Positions 16,955 to 27,800 of a stretch of DNA of 64,000 nt are shown here, piece after piece (the first letter of the stretch is position 1; each line of letters opens with the position of its first letter). Made by a program: the position numbers and the translations under genes. The notes under the pieces were generated by a model. The model saw nothing but the letters and a program-made list of their open reading frames with translations, did not search any database and was not told where the DNA came from. The DNA lies in NCBI RefSeq assembly GCF_963677685.1, contig NZ_OY782186.1:2604001-2668000 (forward strand). Direction: 5' to 3'. The stretch is from an uncultured Bacteroides sp. GTDB taxonomy: Bacteria > Bacteroidota > Bacteroidia > Bacteroidales > Bacteroidaceae.

Positions 16955-19900
16955 ATGGAAAATAAAAAATCGAATAACAAAATCGTCGATTGGGCGATGC
17001 GGAACAACAAAATCGTACTCCTCTTTTCTACATTTTTCATTCTCATCGGCATATACAGTTTAGTAAAAATGCCAAAACAGGAATATCCTACCATCACTAT
17101 CCGTCAAGCTTTGGTGGTGGGAGTCTATCCAGGAGCCACACCCAAGCAGGTGGAAGAGCGGTTAACCAAACCGCTTGAAGAATATCTTTTTCGCTACAAG
17201 GAGGTGAAGAAAAAAAACACCTATTCTTATTCGCAAGACGGATTTGCCTACGTATATGTGGAATTAGAAGACAACGTGAATGACAAGGATAAAGTATGGT
17301 CTAAAATCAAACACGGACTGATTGCCTTTAAACAAACCCTGGCACCCGATATTCAGGCTATTGTAGTGGACGATGATTTCGGAAACACATCAGCCATGAT
17401 GATGACCATCAGTTCCCAAACCAAGACCTATCGCCAACTTGAGAAATATGCCGATAAGCTCGAAGAGCAACTGAGAAGAATTGAGTCGGTATCGAAAATC
17501 GAAAAATTCGGCACACGCAAAGAGGAAATCACTGTGTTACTCAACAAGCAAAAACTAGCATCGTATAACGTTCCCGTTTCGGCTTTAGCCTTTGATATTT
17601 TCAGTGACGGATTGGTGAACAATGCCGGTGAAATCGACAAGAAAAAAGGTGTTGTTCCCATTCATCTTCGTAATAGTGTTGCAACAGTACCCGATTTGCA
17701 AGAGAAAATCGTTTATACCGATACCAAAGGCAATTTCATCCGTCTGAAAGATATTGCCGAGATAAAAATGCAATATCCTCGTTCAGAAGGACACATCGAG
17801 CATAATTGCGTAAAAAGCGTAGTGGTTTCAATTGAAATGCAAAACGGAAAAGATATCGTACATTTTGGAAAACAAGTAAATTCAGTTCTGAATAAATTCA
17901 AATTGAATTTGCCAAAAGATGTGCAATTGCAGACCATTGTTGACCAGCCGCAAGTGGTGGAAGATTCGGTATCCTCTTTCCTTCTGGAAATGTTAATAGC
18001 TATTTGTTCAGTAATTCTAGTAACTATTATTCTGTTACCTTTTCGTGTAGCAGGGATTGCAGCGACTTCCATTCCGATTACGATTTTTATTTCGTTCATC
18101 ATCCTCTATGCATTTGGTTTCGAATTGAACATCGTGAATTTTGCCGCACTCATTGTCGTACTTGGCCTGATTGTAGATGATTGCATTGTGATTGTGGATG
18201 CCTACATAGACTATATAGACGAAGGCTATAGTTGCTGGCACGCCTCCATAATGAGTGCAAAAGAATATTTCAAATCACTGATTACAGCCACATTAGCCAT
18301 CAGTATCACGTTTTTTCCTTTTCTTTTCACCTTCAAAGGAACACTCCTCAATTTCATCTCCTCTTTCCCCTGGACGATGAGTATCACTCTGCTTGTATCA
18401 CTTGGAGTAGCAGTTATTATCATTCCCGTTATTCAGTATTTTCTAATTAAAAAAGGACTCCATGAAAAAGGGAAAGTACAAAAAAGAACATTTCTCGACA
18501 AAGTACAAAAAGTATATAACCGATATCTTCTCCGATTTTTTCAACATTATAAGCTCGTATTTTCAGTGGTTATTTTATCACTTGTTTTAGCCTATTGGAT
18601 GGCTAGCCATGTAAATGTGCGAATGATGCCTTTGGCAGAACGTAACCTATTTGCCGTGGAGATTTATCTCCCCAAAGGAGCTTCCATAGAACAGACGCAA
18701 GCTGTGTCGGACAGTATGCAGTACATCCTCAAAAAGGACGAACGTGTTACCTCGGTCACTTCTTTCATCGGAACCAATGCACCTCGGTTTCATACACTCT
18801 ATACGCCCAAAATTCCAGAAAAATCTTACGCACAACTAATTGTGAATACAGAATCAAACGAAGCTACAAATGAAATGATGAACGAATACTTAAACAAATA
18901 CATCGACTATTTCCCCAATGCAAATGTCTATTTCAAACAGCTTGACAACGAAAGCGTAGAAGTACCTATTGAAATACGCCTTTCAGGAACGGATGAAAAT
19001 ATATTGAAGACCTATGCTACCAATATAAAAAAGACACTGCACAAGATAGATGGATTGATGTGGATTCATGACGATTTAGAGAATGCTCGTCCCTATATCG
19101 ATGTAAACAAAAACTCGGTACAAGCTAGCCGTTCTGGGATCACCAATAGCGATATGGCAATCGAACTCTCAAACTCGTATGGCGGAATTCAAGTAGGACA
19201 AATTTGGGACGCAGATTACGCCATTCCTATCAAGCTCAAAGATGTACAGGAAGAAGATTCTGCCTCATCCAACGTGAGTAAACACTACATACCCAGCACC
19301 TCAGATAAGGCAATTCCACTGGGACAAATTGCTGATGTTTCTACCAAATGGTACAATGCACAACAAGCTCGACGCAACGGTGTGGCTACCCTCACGGTGA
19401 AAGCAATGCTCAGGCACGGGCTGAACGCCAACGATATACAACCAAAAGTGGAGAAAGTGGTGAATGAAATTCAACGAAGAGTCGGTTCGTCCGATATTTA
19501 CATCGAATACGGAGGATATAAAGAATCAGATGCCATTACCGTACCGTATATTTTGTCGGGATTGAGTATTTCAGTTCTGATAATCTTCTTCATTCTGCTT
19601 TTCCATTACCATAAGATCAGCTTAGCTCTCCTCACATTGGCTTCCACAGTATTATGCTTCTTCGGAGCTGCATTTGGTATTTATATTTCAGGACTCGACT
19701 TCGGCATCACCTCTATTTTGGGTGTCGTTTGCCTCTTCGGAATCATTGTTAGAAACGGAGTTATCCTTTTTGACTATGCCGAAATGCTTCGCAAAAAACA
19801 TAAAATGACAGTGAAAGAAGCTGCAAAAGAAGCTGCAAAACGCAGAATGCGTCCCATCGTTCTAACCTCGCTAGCAGCATCTACAGGAGTGATTCCGATG

Positions 19901-21313
19901 CTCTTGAGCAAAAGTCCGCTATGGGCTCCAATGGCGGCTGTGATTTGTAGCGGTGTACTTATCTCTATGTTTTTCATCATTACCGTGTTACCTGTCGCAT
20001 ACTGGTTGGTTTATAGAAATCACGATAATATAAAAAAAATGAGATTACATAAAGCATCTATCATCATGGCTGTCTGCTTACTCTTTTCCGTTTCAGCTTT
20101 CAGCCAAAACACCTTCACTTTAGAGCAAATGAAAGAAATGGCTGCGAAAAACAACCTTAGTTTGCAAGCGGCCAAACTAAGTATTGAGCAAAGCAAAGAG
20201 AAGGAATCGGAAGCTTTCACACACTATTTTCCGAATGTACAAGCAGGAGCTATCGCTTTTCATTCATCCGACGGATTGCTCGACAAAGGCATCTCTCAAG
20301 CTTTCGGGTTGCCAGCGATGAATAACGGATTAATAACAGATGTCACTGCTATACAACCTATCTTCCAAGGAGGAGAGATATACAATTCCAATAAATTAGC
20401 GAAACTAGGCACCGAAATCAACAAATTACAAGTGAGCGATTCCAAGAAAGATATTCTCTTACAAGTAGAATCGAATTTCTGGCAACTCTATATCTTGCAA
20501 GAAAACGAGAAAACGCTGAATTTACTCGATAGCCTAACCAGCAGCCTGTGGCGAGAAGTTAGCAATGCCGTGAAGGCTGGTCTCACCAATCGCAACGAAT
20601 TGCTTCAAGTAGAACTTCGCCAAAGCGAGATAGCGAGTCAGCGTTTGCAGTTAGACAATAGTATCCAAACTTATAAATCGGTGTTGGCACAACTAATCGG
20701 TTTGAAAGATACCGACTTCAGTATCAATGTCGGTACCAAAGAATCAATTAATCCCTTGAATGAATATGTGGATACTAAAGCGGCATTACCAACCACCGAA
20801 AAATATCAGCTGCTCGACAAAAACATCGCTGCCGCCAAAATCAACGAAAAGTTCGAATTAGCCAAGAGTTTACCTAAAATAAGCATTGGAGCGAGCTATA
20901 GTTACTTTAATCAACTTCCTACAAACCGTTCCTCCATGACCTACTTTGTGCAAGTAGCTATCCCGATTTCAGATTGGTGGGTAAACTCACACGCTATCAA
21001 ACAAAAGCAGATTGCATCGCGTATGGCCGAATACAACAAGCAGGACATCTCTCAAAAGTTAGTCATCGAAATGGACAACCTACGTCGACAATTAGACGAA
21101 TCTTATCAGCAAATGCACATTGCCCAATCATCTGTCAAATCGGCAACAGAGAATCTCCGCATAAGCTCTGATTATTATAAAAACGGGATGGAAACGATGA
21201 GCGACCTGCTCGAATCGCAAACACTTTTTCAGAAAGCGAACAACAAGCTAACGGAATCTTATGCACGCTATATGGTAAAACGCGCCGAATATAGAAAAGC
21301 TACCGGAAAATAA
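16955..21313 (+). CDS. RND permease fused in frame to a TolC-like outer-membrane protein
   Basis: A single 1452-codon frame. Residues 1-1028 are a complete RND permease: 12 TM segments, two large periplasmic loops, the TM4 proton-relay region IVDDCIVIVD (twin Asp) and the TM10 region IVRNGVILFDYAEM. Residue 1029 is a Met that starts an ordinary signal peptide (SIIMAVCLLFSVSAFSQ) and a TolC-family protein of about 424 residues, with two helical hairpin repeats and the phrase ISDWWVNSHAIKQK. The junction is an A8 tract at 20032-20039 read ATA AAA AAA ATG AGA. With seven As the permease would end ATA AAA AAA TGA, the stop overlapping the TolC start as ATGA. The fusion may therefore be an A-tract length artefact, slippage, or real. 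The paralogous locus (24837-29228) has two separate genes. Confidence 0.9.
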   Translation: MENKKSNNKIVDWAMRNNKIVLLFSTFFILIGIYSLVKMPKQEYPTITIRQALVVGVYPGATPKQVEERLTKPLEEYLFRYKEVKKKNTYSYSQDGFAYVYVELEDNVNDKDKVWSKIKHGLIAFKQTLAPDIQAIVVDDDFGNTSAMMMTISSQTKTYRQLEKYADKLEEQLRRIESVSKIEKFGTRKEEITVLLNKQKLASYNVPVSALAFDIFSDGLVNNAGEIDKKKGVVPIHLRNSVATVPDLQEKIVYTDTKGNFIRLKDIAEIKMQYPRSEGHIEHNCVKSVVVSIEMQNGKDIVHFGKQVNSVLNKFKLNLPKDVQLQTIVDQPQVVEDSVSSFLLEMLIAICSVILVTIILLPFRVAGIAATSIPITIFISFIILYAFGFELNIVNFAALIVVLGLIVDDCIVIVDAYIDYIDEGYSCWHASIMSAKEYFKSLITATLAISITFFPFLFTFKGTLLNFISSFPWTMSITLLVSLGVAVIIIPVIQYFLIKKGLHEKGKVQKRTFLDKVQKVYNRYLLRFFQHYKLVFSVVILSLVLAYWMASHVNVRMMPLAERNLFAVEIYLPKGASIEQTQAVSDSMQYILKKDERVTSVTSFIGTNAPRFHTLYTPKIPEKSYAQLIVNTESNEATNEMMNEYLNKYIDYFPNANVYFKQLDNESVEVPIEIRLSGTDENILKTYATNIKKTLHKIDGLMWIHDDLENARPYIDVNKNSVQASRSGITNSDMAIELSNSYGGIQVGQIWDADYAIPIKLKDVQEEDSASSNVSKHYIPSTSDKAIPLGQIADVSTKWYNAQQARRNGVATLTVKAMLRHGLNANDIQPKVEKVVNEIQRRVGSSDIYIEYGGYKESDAITVPYILSGLSISVLIIFFILLFHYHKISLALLTLASTVLCFFGAAFGIYISGLDFGITSILGVVCLFGIIVRNGVILFDYAEMLRKKHKMTVKEAAKEAAKRRMRPIVLTSLAASTGVIPMLLSKSPLWAPMAAVICSGVLISMFFIITVLPVAYWLVYRNHDNIKKMRLHKASIIMAVCLLFSVSAFSQNTFTLEQMKEMAAKNNLSLQAAKLSIEQSKEKESEAFTHYFPNVQAGAIAFHSSDGLLDKGISQAFGLPAMNNGLITDVTAIQPIFQGGEIYNSNKLAKLGTEINKLQVSDSKKDILLQVESNFWQLYILQENEKTLNLLDSLTSSLWREVSNAVKAGLTNRNELLQVELRQSEIASQRLQLDNSIQTYKSVLAQLIGLKDTDFSINVGTKESINPLNEYVDTKAALPTTEKYQLLDKNIAAAKINEKFELAKSLPKISIGASYSYFNQLPTNRSSMTYFVQVAIPISDWWVNSHAIKQKQIASRMAEYNKQDISQKLVIEMDNLRRQLDESYQQMHIAQSSVKSATENLRISSDYYKNGMETMSDLLESQTLFQKANNKLTESYARYMVKRAEYRKATGK

Positions 21314-21348
21314 GTACTGGAATAAAATATTCACTCAAAAATAAAAAA

Positions 21349-21966
21349 ATGCATCAGAAACAATATAAGTGGATTACATTCATTCTCTTGCTGTTAACTA
21401 TGAGAGCAACAGCTCAGACGCAGAAAGAAAGATTCACCGACAAACTATATTTTCCTTTTGGTATTGGTTACCTCAATTCGCCCCATAACAACCTCCAAGC
21501 CGGCATCATCGTCAATATGGCTGCAGAATATCGCTTCCATAGTCACCATGGTATGTTTCTCCGACTTAGTTATGACAACCGTTCTAACTCCTACAAACGA
21601 GATGAAATAAACGGAACCAACATTACAAAGGGGAAACTAAAATTTAATGATTTCCTATTCGGAGTTGGTTATCGGCTCAATGATGAGCATAGGTTCCATC
21701 CCTTTGCATTGATACAATTTGGTCCTAGCTTTTGCGAATATCAACAAATCATCTCTTCGAACGGCACGTATCAGATAAAAGAGAAAAGCAAGACTGTTCC
21801 GGTAGTCAAACTATTAGCTGGGGGCGAATATTATATTGGCAAATCGGCTGCCATCACTCTTGATATTGGTTACATTTGGAGTCTGAAAAATACTCCTTTT
21901 GGACAAAACCATCTCAATGAAGGTGCCCTCTCAATCTCCATCGGATTGACAACAACTCTGCTTTAA
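21349..21966 (+). CDS. Small outer-membrane beta-barrel protein
   Basis: A 205-residue protein with a signal peptide (FILLLLTMRATAQT) and about eight amphipathic strands. Phrases such as FDFLFGVGYRLND-like FNDFLFGVGYRLND, KLLAGGEYYIGKSAAITLDIGYIW and ALSISIGLTTTL suit an OmpA/OmpX-like eight-stranded barrel. It is 35 bp after the RND-TolC frame and may belong to that operon. The function is unknown. Confidence 0.78.
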   Translation: MHQKQYKWITFILLLLTMRATAQTQKERFTDKLYFPFGIGYLNSPHNNLQAGIIVNMAAEYRFHSHHGMFLRLSYDNRSNSYKRDEINGTNITKGKLKFNDFLFGVGYRLNDEHRFHPFALIQFGPSFCEYQQIISSNGTYQIKEKSKTVPVVKLLAGGEYYIGKSAAITLDIGYIWSLKNTPFGQNHLNEGALSISIGLTTTLL

Positions 21967-22135
21967 AGCTCATTATAATAATAATTTAAAAATAGAATTA
22001 TCACATAAATGCGATTGATCATAGACTTATGAGTTGATAAAATATCTGAATCTAAAAAAACGGATTCATCTCGCAGGCATATACTTTGTTCATCCATATC
22101 CTTCTTATATCTACGAAATTTTTATTACTTTTGTG

Positions 22136-22143
22136 ACATAACC
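22136..22143 (+). promoter_or_regulatory. Promoter -7 box of the Crp/Fnr gene (TACTTTTG)
   Basis: Matches TAnnTTTG, 32 bp before the ATG at 22176. Confidence 0.5.
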
Positions 22144-22175
22144 TGAGTTCACAAACAAACCCTATTAATAAGGAT

Positions 22176-22757
22176 ATGGAAATACTAAAAGAAACAGTAA
22201 ATGCAGTGGTCAACTCCAGATTCCCGGAGATGAGCCTCGAAGGGCGTACTATTCTGGAAGGCGCAGTCATAAGCCGTGAGTTAAAAAAAGGCGAAATGCT
22301 CATTCATGAGGGTCAGATCAGCCAACATATTGTATTTGTAGGGAAAGGGATGATTAGACAATACTATTTTAAGAATGGTAAAGAAGTCACCGAACACTTC
22401 TCTTATGAAGGTTGCATCGTGATGTGCATTGAAAGTTTACTAAAGCAGGAACCTACCAGACTAGTTGCTGAAGCTTTGGAACCATGTACAGTCTACCTCC
22501 TTCCTTATGAAAACCTTCTCAAACTAGCAGACAACATAAAAGAGATCAACACTTTTTATCGTAAAATACTGGAGTACTCACTCATCACTTCCCAAGTAAA
22601 AGCTGACTCATGGCGATTTGAGACAGCCCGTGAGCGCTATAATTTATTAATGAAAACCTCTCCGGAAGTCATAAAACGAGCTCCGTTATCATATATTGCA
22701 TCATACCTTCTAATGACTCCCGAGACATTAAGCCGAGTCAGGGCAGGGCAGTTGTAA
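22176..22757 (+). CDS. Crp/Fnr-family transcriptional regulator
   Basis: A 193-residue protein. Residues about 25-120 form a cyclic-nucleotide-binding-type beta roll (KKGEMLIHEGQISQHIVFVGKGMIRQYY). The C-terminus has a short winged-helix recognition region (LSYIASYLLMTPETLSRVRAGQL). There are no N-terminal cysteines for an FNR-type iron-sulfur cluster and no evident cAMP-specific motif, as is usual for Bacteroidetes members. It has its own promoter and is convergent with an AraC gene only 5 bp away. Its target is unknown. It is a conceivable but unproven binder of the hcp palindrome at 8536. Confidence 0.88.
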   Translation: MEILKETVNAVVNSRFPEMSLEGRTILEGAVISRELKKGEMLIHEGQISQHIVFVGKGMIRQYYFKNGKEVTEHFSYEGCIVMCIESLLKQEPTRLVAEALEPCTVYLLPYENLLKLADNIKEINTFYRKILEYSLITSQVKADSWRFETARERYNLLMKTSPEVIKRAPLSYIASYLLMTPETLSRVRAGQL

Positions 22758-22762
22758 AAAAG

Positions 22763-23644
22763 CTATCTCTTTCGATATTCCTTAGGAGACATACCCACAT
22801 AGTGCTTAAAATACTTCCCGAAAAAAGATTGATTAGCAAAATGCAAATCTTCAGCAATCTGTTGGATATTCATATCAGAGGATTTAAGTAAAGCTTTTGC
22901 TTCGAGAATCACAAAATCATCAATCCATTCGCCTGCCGTCTTACCACTAGTTTCTTTCACCACCCAAGAAAGATGTTTAGGTGTTAAATACATCTTTTTC
23001 GCATAATAAGTTACACTTCTTTCCTGCTTATAAAATGCTCCTACCTCATTTATAAAGTGCTCAAAAATCTCCTGTTGACGAGTTTTTGTACTACTCTTTT
23101 GCTCTATGTAAGGTGCGCAGATATTATATAAATCATAAAAAAACGAAAACATCAAACCTTGAGCAACTTCTTTCCTAAATATGTTATTTGTCATCTTCAC
23201 CTTTTTCCATAAAAAGGTGTGGTGCTCCATTAAATCATTCAACTGCTCAGTAGTCAAATCAATACAAGAATGATCTTTCAAATAAAGGAAAAAAGGAAGA
23301 ATGGTATTTAGACGAGGAAGGATAGCATCCAGAAAAGGTTCAGAAACAACAATAAATGCACCCGAGAAATCAGGAGAGATCTCAAAACACTGCACTATTT
23401 GATCCGACATAATAATTAGTGCCTGATTAGTAGAGAAGGTATAGTCCTTCAAATTAACAGCCAAACGACAAAATCCAGTCAAACAAATGCCCAAAACAGC
23501 AACTTCAACTCTATTAGGATAATCCATTAGTGGGAGGTCGCCTATTTCTTTAAAAATAGCAAAATCATTATCAATAGCATCTCCTTCTTCATGCAGTTCA
23601 GAAGTATTGGAAATATTAATTCGAGGTATTCTACTTATATCCAT
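22763..23644 (-). CDS. AraC-family transcriptional regulator
   Basis: A 293-residue protein if started at the ATG at 23644 (MDISRIPRIN). An in-frame ATG at 23650 is only about 4 nt from the expected transcription start, and the frame's first ATG at 23695 lies upstream of the promoter box. The C-terminal tandem HTH is clear (YAKKMYLTPKHLSWVVKETSG; NIQQIAEDLHFANQSFFGKYFK; final MSPKEYRKR). It shares this architecture and wording with the AraC at 29260. It is divergent from the adaptor gene of the second RND locus, so it probably regulates that locus. Confidence 0.88.
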   Translation of the reverse strand: MDISRIPRINISNTSELHEEGDAIDNDFAIFKEIGDLPLMDYPNRVEVAVLGICLTGFCRLAVNLKDYTFSTNQALIIMSDQIVQCFEISPDFSGAFIVVSEPFLDAILPRLNTILPFFLYLKDHSCIDLTTEQLNDLMEHHTFLWKKVKMTNNIFRKEVAQGLMFSFFYDLYNICAPYIEQKSSTKTRQQEIFEHFINEVGAFYKQERSVTYYAKKMYLTPKHLSWVVKETSGKTAGEWIDDFVILEAKALLKSSDMNIQQIAEDLHFANQSFFGKYFKHYVGMSPKEYRKR

Positions 23645-23659
23645 TTTCATTATTTTGTG

Positions 23660-23667
23660 CAAACATA
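23660..23667 (-). promoter_or_regulatory. Promoter -7 box of the AraC gene (TATGTTTG)
   Basis: Minus-strand TAnnTTTG match with a TTG about 20 bp upstream. The expected start of transcription lies only about 10 nt before the ATG at 23644, so the leader is very short. Confidence 0.6.
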
Positions 23668-23814
23668 TATATTCTCTTTGAAGATTACAAATCAAAGAGA
23701 GTCAAAATCAGACAAAAAGAACAATTATAATAGAAGAGAGAACTTTTTTATAGAATCAAAACCAACCATCTTTGCAGTGCTTATCTCACAATAAATCAAA
23801 TAATAAATAATGGT

Positions 23815-24840
23815 ATGGGATTTTTTAGGTACACGTGTATTTTAGTATGCAGTATTCTACTCTTTAGCTGCACAGGAAAAAAAGACGAATCAGGAGCAAA
23901 TAAATCGGTAGCCATAAAGGCCATAAAAGTTGTTGCAGATTCAACAGAAAGTGGAAAGAATTATGTAGGAACGGTAGAGGCCTCTTCTACCTCATCCTTA
24001 AGTTTTCAAGTTATGGGTAACGTAAGCAAAGTGCTGGTCACCGAAGGAGAAAAAGTACATAAAGGACAACTATTGGCGGTCTTAGACAAAGCAACACTTC
24101 AAAATGCTTATAACGCTTCCGCTGCGAGTTTAAAACAAGCTCAAGATGCTTATAGTCGAATGAAGCAATTACGCGAAAGCGGTAGCCTGCCCGAAATCAA
24201 ATGGGTAGAAGTAGAGAGTAAATTGCAACAAGCAAAAAGTATGGAGCAAATTGCTAAGAAAAACATGAAAGATGCAGGATTATACGCACCTTTTAACGGA
24301 GTCATTTCTAGAAAAAACTTAGATCCTGGGATGAATGTAATGCCGGGTATAGAAGTTTTTCAATTAGCTGATATCAAGGATGTTAACATCAAAATTTCTG
24401 TTCCAGAGAATGAGGTGGCAAACATTGAAAAGAAACAAACTGCAGACATATCGGTATCCGCGCTAAATAATAGAATGTTTGAAGGAGTAGTCTCCGAAAA
24501 AGGGATTGTAGCAAACCCTTTATCGCATACATACGAAGTAAAGATAAAGCTTTCTAATAAAACATTGGAGCTCATGCCGGGAATGGTATGTAATGTTACC
24601 GTGCACGCATTAAAAAACAGAATGGCGATTGTTGTTCCAAATAGTGCCGTGCAGTTCAATCCGGATGGAGAACATTTTGTTTGGCTAGCACAAAATGGTG
24701 TAGCGACTCGAAAAGTGGTGCAAATAGGAGCATTGACAGCAAAAGGGATAATCATAACAAATGGCCTCAACGAAGGAGATATGATTATCACAGAGGGAAA
24801 TCAGAAAGTAAGTGAAGGAACTAAGATCACTCTAGAATGA
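23815..24840 (+). CDS. RND efflux periplasmic adaptor lipoprotein (second locus)
   Basis: A 341-residue lipoprotein (SILLFSC, then TGKKDE). It has the same domain order as the adaptor at 15932: VMGNVSKVLVTEGEKVHKG, helical hairpin, LYAPFNGVISRKNLDPG, beta-barrel, and a C-terminal GLNEGDMIITEGNQKVSEG. Its TGA stop overlaps the permease start as ATGA at 24837-24840, so the two are translationally coupled. A second ATG at 23811 is in another frame. It is divergent from an AraC gene. Confidence 0.94.
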   Translation: MGFFRYTCILVCSILLFSCTGKKDESGANKSVAIKAIKVVADSTESGKNYVGTVEASSTSSLSFQVMGNVSKVLVTEGEKVHKGQLLAVLDKATLQNAYNASAASLKQAQDAYSRMKQLRESGSLPEIKWVEVESKLQQAKSMEQIAKKNMKDAGLYAPFNGVISRKNLDPGMNVMPGIEVFQLADIKDVNIKISVPENEVANIEKKQTADISVSALNNRMFEGVVSEKGIVANPLSHTYEVKIKLSNKTLELMPGMVCNVTVHALKNRMAIVVPNSAVQFNPDGEHFVWLAQNGVATRKVVQIGALTAKGIIITNGLNEGDMIITEGNQKVSEGTKITLE

Positions 24841-27800
24841 AAAAGAAGACAGGATTTATAGAATTGGCTATGAGACATAGACAAATCGTTATTCTCATAG
24901 CCTCCTTATTGACTCTTTTTGGAATATACGGATTATACACAATGCCTAAACAGGAGTTTCCTACCTTTACAGTCAGACAAGGATTGGTCATTGGTGTATA
25001 TCCGGGTGCCACATCAAGTGAAGTAGAAGAGCAATTAGCCAAACCTTTGGAGCACTTTATCTTTAGTTATAAAGAGGTAAAGAAGAAGAAAACTTACTCA
25101 CAAAGTCAGGACGGTATTGTGTTCATCAATGTGGAACTCAATGATGACGTAAAAAACAAAGATAAGTTTTGGTCTAAATTTAAGCATGGCATAGAACAGT
25201 TTAAAAGTCAGCTGCCCTCAGGCGTACTTGCCTTACAAGTTAATGATGATTTCGGAGATACCTCTTCCATGCTAATAACGCTAGAGTCGAAAGATAAAAC
25301 CTATCGCGAATTGGAAAGATATCTGGAAGGGCTAGAAGACAGATTAAGAAAGATAGATGCTGTATCCAATCTACGCAGATATGGATTGCAAAAAGAGCAA
25401 ATAAGTGTCTATCTCGATCAGAAAAAGCTGGCGGCCTATGGCATAGGAAGCAATACGCTAAGCATGAACCTCTTTGCACAAGGCTTTATCACGATGAGCG
25501 GGAAAGTAGAGAATTCTAAGTTTGTTGCTCCTATTCATATTGCAAAATCCTATAACAGTGTGCGAGATGTTTCCGAGCAAATTGTATATTCCGATTTGCA
25601 AGGCAATGTTATCCGTTTAAAGGATATAGCACGTATTGTTAAGGAATACCCTGAGCCGGATTCTTACATCAAGAACAACGGGAAAAAATGCATCCTACTC
25701 TCTTTAGAGATGCGCGAAGGAAACAATGTTGTTCAAATGGGTAAAGAGGTAAATAAAGTATTGGAAGAATACAAGCATGAAATCCCCAACGATGTTAAGA
25801 TATACAGAATTACCGATCAGTCACAAGTTGTTGGTGATTCTGTATCCACATTTTTAAAAGAGCTAATGATCGCTATCATAGCCGTTATTTTAGTAGTAAT
25901 GGCCTTAATGCCTTTTAAAGTTGCATCCGTAGCTGCTTCGACCATACCGATCTCTATTTTTATCTCTCTGGGACTATTTTATGCTTTTGGCATAGAATTG
26001 AACACAGTAACGCTGGCAGCGTTAATAGTAACGCTAGGAATGATTGTAGATAACTCCATTGTGATTATTGATTCTTATTTAGAAAAGATAGGTGAAGGTG
26101 TTTCACGATGGCACGCTGCTATATCCAGTGCTAAAGAGTTTATTAAGCCCATCGTTTCCGCAACATTAGCCATTAGCATCACATTCTTCCCTTTCCTGAT
26201 TACTACTAAAGGGATGTATAACGATTTCTTGCAATCATTCCCATGGGCTATTAGCATTATACTTGGAATATCGCTTCTAGTGGCTATATTGTTGGTACCA
26301 TATATGCAATACTTCTTCATAAGAAAAGGGCTCAAGGCACATAATGAGAAGCCCAAGCGTAATTTCCTGACCATCATGCAGGAGAAATATGAAAAAATCC
26401 TGGATATCTGTTTCGCATGGCCTAAAACAACTCTTAGCATAGGTATAGGATCTGTATTAATAGGAGGAATTCTATTTAGCAATCTGCCACAACGCCTCAT
26501 GCCAATTGCTGAGCGCAACCAGTTTGCTGTAGAATTCTATTTGCCTAAAGGTACTGCTCTCGAACAAACTGCTGCTGTAGCAGATAGCATGGAACATATC
26601 CTTAGAAAAGACAAACGAGTAGTATCTGTTACCTCCTTTATAGGAACTAGTTCTCCTAGATTTCAGACATCTTATGCTCCGCAACTACCCGGGAAAAATT
26701 TTGCGCAATTCATAGTTAATACACTGAATAATAAAAGCACAATAGAAATATTAGATGAGTATGCACCGAAATATATGAGCTATTTCCCAAATGCACGCTT
26801 ACGCTTTAAACAACTTGATTATTCTGATGCAGTTTCACCCATCGAAGTACGTGTCAGTGGTGATAGCATCAAAGATTTGAAGCAGGCCGCTGATATCCTC
26901 CTAAAAAAGCTTAGGACAATGGATGAATTAACGCTCTTACGTACTAATTATCAGGAACAGCTTCCTGGAGTAAACATCCAACTCAATGATGATGAAGCAA
27001 CACGATTAGGGGTAAGTCGAACTTCTATTGCATTAACGATGGCGACCCGTTTTGGTGACGGAATGCCATTAACCACCGTATGGGAGAAAGATTATCCGGT
27101 AAAAGTGGTGCTCAAATCAGACAGAGGCAAAAAGGAAGCCGGATTTGATGATCTACCAAACGAATATGTTCCCGCATGGGGAGGTGGAATATCTGTTCCC
27201 CTCAGACAAGTGGCAACAACCACAGCCGACTGGCATGAAGGACAGATCGTCAGAAGAAACGGAGTACGTACGCTTTCCATCTTCGCTGATGTAAAAAGAG
27301 GGATAAATGTAACCTCTACCACCAATAAAGTACGATCGAGCATACAAAATATTGATCTCCCAAAAGGAGTTTCCGTTACATTTGGTGGCGCAGAAGAATC
27401 AGATAATGAAACAATGCCCCAAATCATTGGTGCATTGATGGTAGCTATAGTTATTATCTTCTTTATTCTGCTATTCCATTTCAAGAAAATAAATATGGCT
27501 CTGCTAATCTTAGCCTCGGTAACACTGAGTTTGCTAGGTGCAGCATTAGGTATATGGGCTATGGGATTAGAAGTAAGTATGACCGCTATTCTAGGTATTG
27601 TCAGTCTGATGGGTATTCTTGTCCGCAACGGAATTATCATGCTCGATTATGCCGAAGAATTGCGCCGAGATCAAAAATTAACTGTCCGTGATGCTGCTTT
27701 ACAAGCGGGAAGAAGAAGAATGCGTCCCATTTTTCTCACATCTGCCGCTGCATCAATGGGGGTAATTCCAATGATATTAGGTAAAAGTGCAATGTGGGCT

